DNA of 64,000 nucleotides, taken from the NCBI GenBank assembly GCA_964577055.1, contig CAZNWC010000003.1, positions 124,001-188,000 on the forward strand. Reading direction: 5' to 3'. The notes below the pieces were generated by a model. That model was not told where the DNA came from. It was given only the letters and a program-made list of their open reading frames with translations, and made no database searches. Position numbers and translations under genes: made by a program. This document shows, piece by piece, positions 61,931 through 64,000 of the stretch. Source of the stretch: PNNG01 sp964577055. GTDB lineage: Bacteria; Bacteroidota; Bacteroidia; UBA7662. Each line of letters begins with the position of its first letter. Position 1 is the first letter of the stretch.

Positions 61931-64000
61931 ATGAATTCTAACACTACCCTTTTCCCGAGGGGCAGCACACCTGCATCGGGTAAGAAAACACGCTTCGCGG
62001 CGTGGATGGTGGCGTTGCTGCTGATGATTACGGGTTTGACGGCACAAGCACAGCTTCCGTCATACACCTTTTCATCCACGGTCGACACCTACACGCCAAT
62101 TACCGGAGGCACCGTTTTGGGAACAACAACCACAGATGACCAGTCATTTGTGGATGAAACGGTTCCTGCTGGTGCTACTGGAACAGTTACTGGTGTGGGT
62201 TTGCCCATTGGTTTTAACTTTACCTTCAACGGCATCACGTTCGACCGTTTTGGTATCAACGCCAATGGCTGGATCTTTTTGGGGCAGTCGGCCTTGACGC
62301 CTGCTGTAACCAACATTGGTAACAGTTATGTGCCATTGAGTGTAGCCAATACATCGACGCCTCCCCAGTTGCGCAGCCGCATTGCAGCATTTGCACGCGA
62401 CTTGAACGCACAAACGGGTGCTGAATTGCGTTATCAAACCATCGGTACAGCACCGAACCGCACCTTGGTGGTTCAGTTTACCAATTATCGTCGATACAAC
62501 CAAACTGGCGATAACCTCAATTTCCAGATTCGTTTGCATGAAGGAAGCAATAATGTGAGCTTGGTGTATGGCACCATGACTGTATCTGCCGCATCTACTA
62601 TTGAAGTAGGTTTGGGTGGAGCGAATAATGCCGATTTCTTCAGCCGTACATCTGCCACTGACTGGGTATCTTCAACCTCGAGCACTATCAATACGGCGAC
62701 CATGCCTATTTCTGCTACAGTTTTCCCTGCTAGCGGAACTACTTTCACCTTCGCAGCTCCAACTTGTTTTGTGCCAACCGCCTTGGCAATCGACAGTGTA
62801 ACCAATACAACTGTTCGTATTAATTGGAGAGCACCATTTTCTGCTCCGGCTACCAACTATCAGTACGCTGTAACCACAAGCAGTACCCCTCCGGCTTCTG
62901 GAACTACTACTAGCGATACCACTGCTGCCATTACTGGTTTAACAGCCAGCACAGTTTACAATGTATTTGTTCGTTCAAACTGCGGTAGCACCAGCGGATT
63001 TTCAAACTGGGCAGGCCCGCTAACTTTCATAACCGGTGGTCCAATCAGTTCAGTTGCCAGCGGATTGTGGAGCAACCCTGCTACTTGGGCAGGTGGAGCA
63101 GTACCTGGTCCGGCTAGCACTGTAACCATTGGTGCAGCTGATTCGGTTATTTTAGACGTAAATGCAGCAGTAACATCCTTAACCGTGAATGGTGTGCTTG
63201 GCGTAAATGCGGCAGCACAACGTGTATTGACGGTTAATGGCGCAACGACTGTAGCTGCTTCGGGTTCCATCAACTTTGGTGTGCCCACAACAGGTACTTC
63301 TTTGCGTATCCTCGACTTCAAAGGTGCCTTCAACCATGCAGGTACATCGAATTTTGCGAACGGCAATGCTGTTTGGAGCTTCAGTGGAACTACGGCTCAA
63401 ACTATCAGTTTAGGCGGCACGCTTACAAACAATGCTGTTGGCCAATTATTGGCTAACAATGCTGCTGGTTTGACTTTGTCAACACCTTTGACCGTTGGCT
63501 TTAACGTTGATCTCATCAACGGTGCCTTCAACATCGGCTCAAATCTTACCATTGATTTTGCTGCCACCTCAGGTACCAACTCACAAGTACGTCGTTCACC
63601 TCTCGGAAGTTTTGTAGGCACACCTACCATTACTTCTACCGTTTACAACGTACAGTATGTATTCTTCACTGGCCAAACATCTGCCATGATTACAGAAGGC
63701 ACTGAAATACCTGCTTCACGCACGGTGAATGCCTTTACAATCAGCAACCCCGCAGGTGTAACATTGACTGGTAACCTCACGGTTACTGCTGCTAGCAGTG
63801 CCTTGGTGTTGACCAACGGTATCATCAACTTACCAGCTGGCGGTAAAATCATCAGCACAGCTACTGGTTTTGCTCCAACTGTTGGTAGCAACACCTCATT
63901 CATCAATGGTGGTTTGGAAGTGAGCGTATTGACAACCGCCAATACCACACGCAACTTCCCAGTTGGTTCGGTAGTTAACGGCGTGGCATCACGCGCTCAA
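61931..64000 (+). CDS. large secreted FN3/repeat protein, likely T9SS cargo (3' end outside window)
   Basis: The frame from ATG 61931 is open for 690 codons to the window edge. Signal region after a charged start: RFAAWMVALLLMITGLTAQAQ. Then a beta domain (SYTFSSTVDTYTPITGGT ... GLPIGFNFTFNGITFDRFGINANGWIFLG), a fibronectin type III domain (VTNTTVRINWRAPFSAPATNYQYAVTTSST ... VYNVFVRSNCGS) and a long beta-helix-like part rich in Gly, Asn, Thr and Val. This is the layout of Bacteroidota surface adhesins or cell-wall proteins exported by T9SS, but the C-terminal sorting domain is outside the window. Stops seen on the other strand are not relevant; the frame has none. Confidence 0.82.
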   Translation, partial: MNSNTTLFPRGSTPASGKKTRFAAWMVALLLMITGLTAQAQLPSYTFSSTVDTYTPITGGTVLGTTTTDDQSFVDETVPAGATGTVTGVGLPIGFNFTFNGITFDRFGINANGWIFLGQSALTPAVTNIGNSYVPLSVANTSTPPQLRSRIAAFARDLNAQTGAELRYQTIGTAPNRTLVVQFTNYRRYNQTGDNLNFQIRLHEGSNNVSLVYGTMTVSAASTIEVGLGGANNADFFSRTSATDWVSSTSSTINTATMPISATVFPASGTTFTFAAPTCFVPTALAIDSVTNTTVRINWRAPFSAPATNYQYAVTTSSTPPASGTTTSDTTAAITGLTASTVYNVFVRSNCGSTSGFSNWAGPLTFITGGPISSVASGLWSNPATWAGGAVPGPASTVTIGAADSVILDVNAAVTSLTVNGVLGVNAAAQRVLTVNGATTVAASGSINFGVPTTGTSLRILDFKGAFNHAGTSNFANGNAVWSFSGTTAQTISLGGTLTNNAVGQLLANNAAGLTLSTPLTVGFNVDLINGAFNIGSNLTIDFAATSGTNSQVRRSPLGSFVGTPTITSTVYNVQYVFFTGQTSAMITEGTEIPASRTVNAFTISNPAGVTLTGNLTVTAASSALVLTNGIINLPAGGKIISTATGFAPTVGSNTSFINGGLEVSVLTTANTTRNFPVGSVVNGVASRAQ

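Noticed and set aside
1..64000. tRNA, rRNA or insertion sequence
   Set aside because: I looked through the spacers and saw no cloverleaf-like sequence, no rRNA segment and no transposase frame.

Overview
The window is a stretch of a Bacteroidota chromosome. The signs are type IX secretion system (T9SS) C-terminal sorting domains of both type A and type B, a TonB receptor with a carboxypeptidase-like N-terminal domain, CarboxypepD_reg-like lipid-anchored or secreted proteins, Bacteroidota domain families (DUF4856, DUF3667, DUF6952, DUF2480, DUF6265), and several promoters with the Bacteroidota -7 box TAnnTTTG. Gene content and style suggest a Saprospirales/Chitinophagales-like lineage, but I cannot place it more exactly. 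A run of 100 N at 21525-21624 shows that this is a draft scaffold, probably a metagenome-assembled genome.

Layout. 1-5.8 kb: a (+) operon of DUF4856 protein (cut by the window edge), imelysin-like lipoprotein, HTTM membrane protein and TonB receptor, which looks like a metal (iron) acquisition unit. 5.8-13.9 kb: a TonB receptor 3' remnant, a DUF2892 protein, a secreted GH31 alpha-glucosidase whose signal peptide is cut off by an in-frame TAG, transketolase, a T9SS cargo protein and a DUF3667 membrane protein. 13.9-19.8 kb: an accessory-looking part with an amidohydrolase-like protein, a damaged ParE-type toxin-antitoxin pair, an amidohydrolase 3' remnant, thioredoxin/DUF6952, katG, and two arrays of tiny variable hairpins. 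19.8-22.3 kb: two (-) membrane-protein units, one carrying its own winged-helix regulator, that share a 17-bp palindromic operator. 22.4-26.4 kb: lemA plus two TPM-domain genes, then two unknown proteins. 26.4-34.6 kb: PBP1A, a CarboxypepD_reg-like protein, recA, a patatin phospholipase and a T9SS type B SBBP/PKD protein.

34.6-38.5 kb: a (-) run of purK, purE, a redoxin lipoprotein and a cytochrome c/copper-monooxygenase-like protein. 38.6-49.0 kb: a long (-) gene train rsfS-ftsH-LUD-lpxH-unknown-prfA-DUF6265-CarboxypepD_reg-endonuclease I-PF04020. 49.0-61.8 kb: a (+) train birA-coaX-FadL-like porin-TPR-lptC-CorC/HlyC-PpiD-DUF2480-MltD-uvrA, which is envelope biogenesis plus DNA repair. The window ends inside a large secreted FN3-type protein.

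The least expected structure is the pair of intergenic arrays at 14124-14251 and 17149-17385. Successive 16-25 bp units share a CACA leader and an A(A/C)C tail but carry different, self-complementary arms, mostly closed by a C-GCA-G triloop. The arms vary but pairing is kept, which points to selection on, or generation by, hairpin structure. No transposase, CRISPR array, rRNA or tRNA was found.
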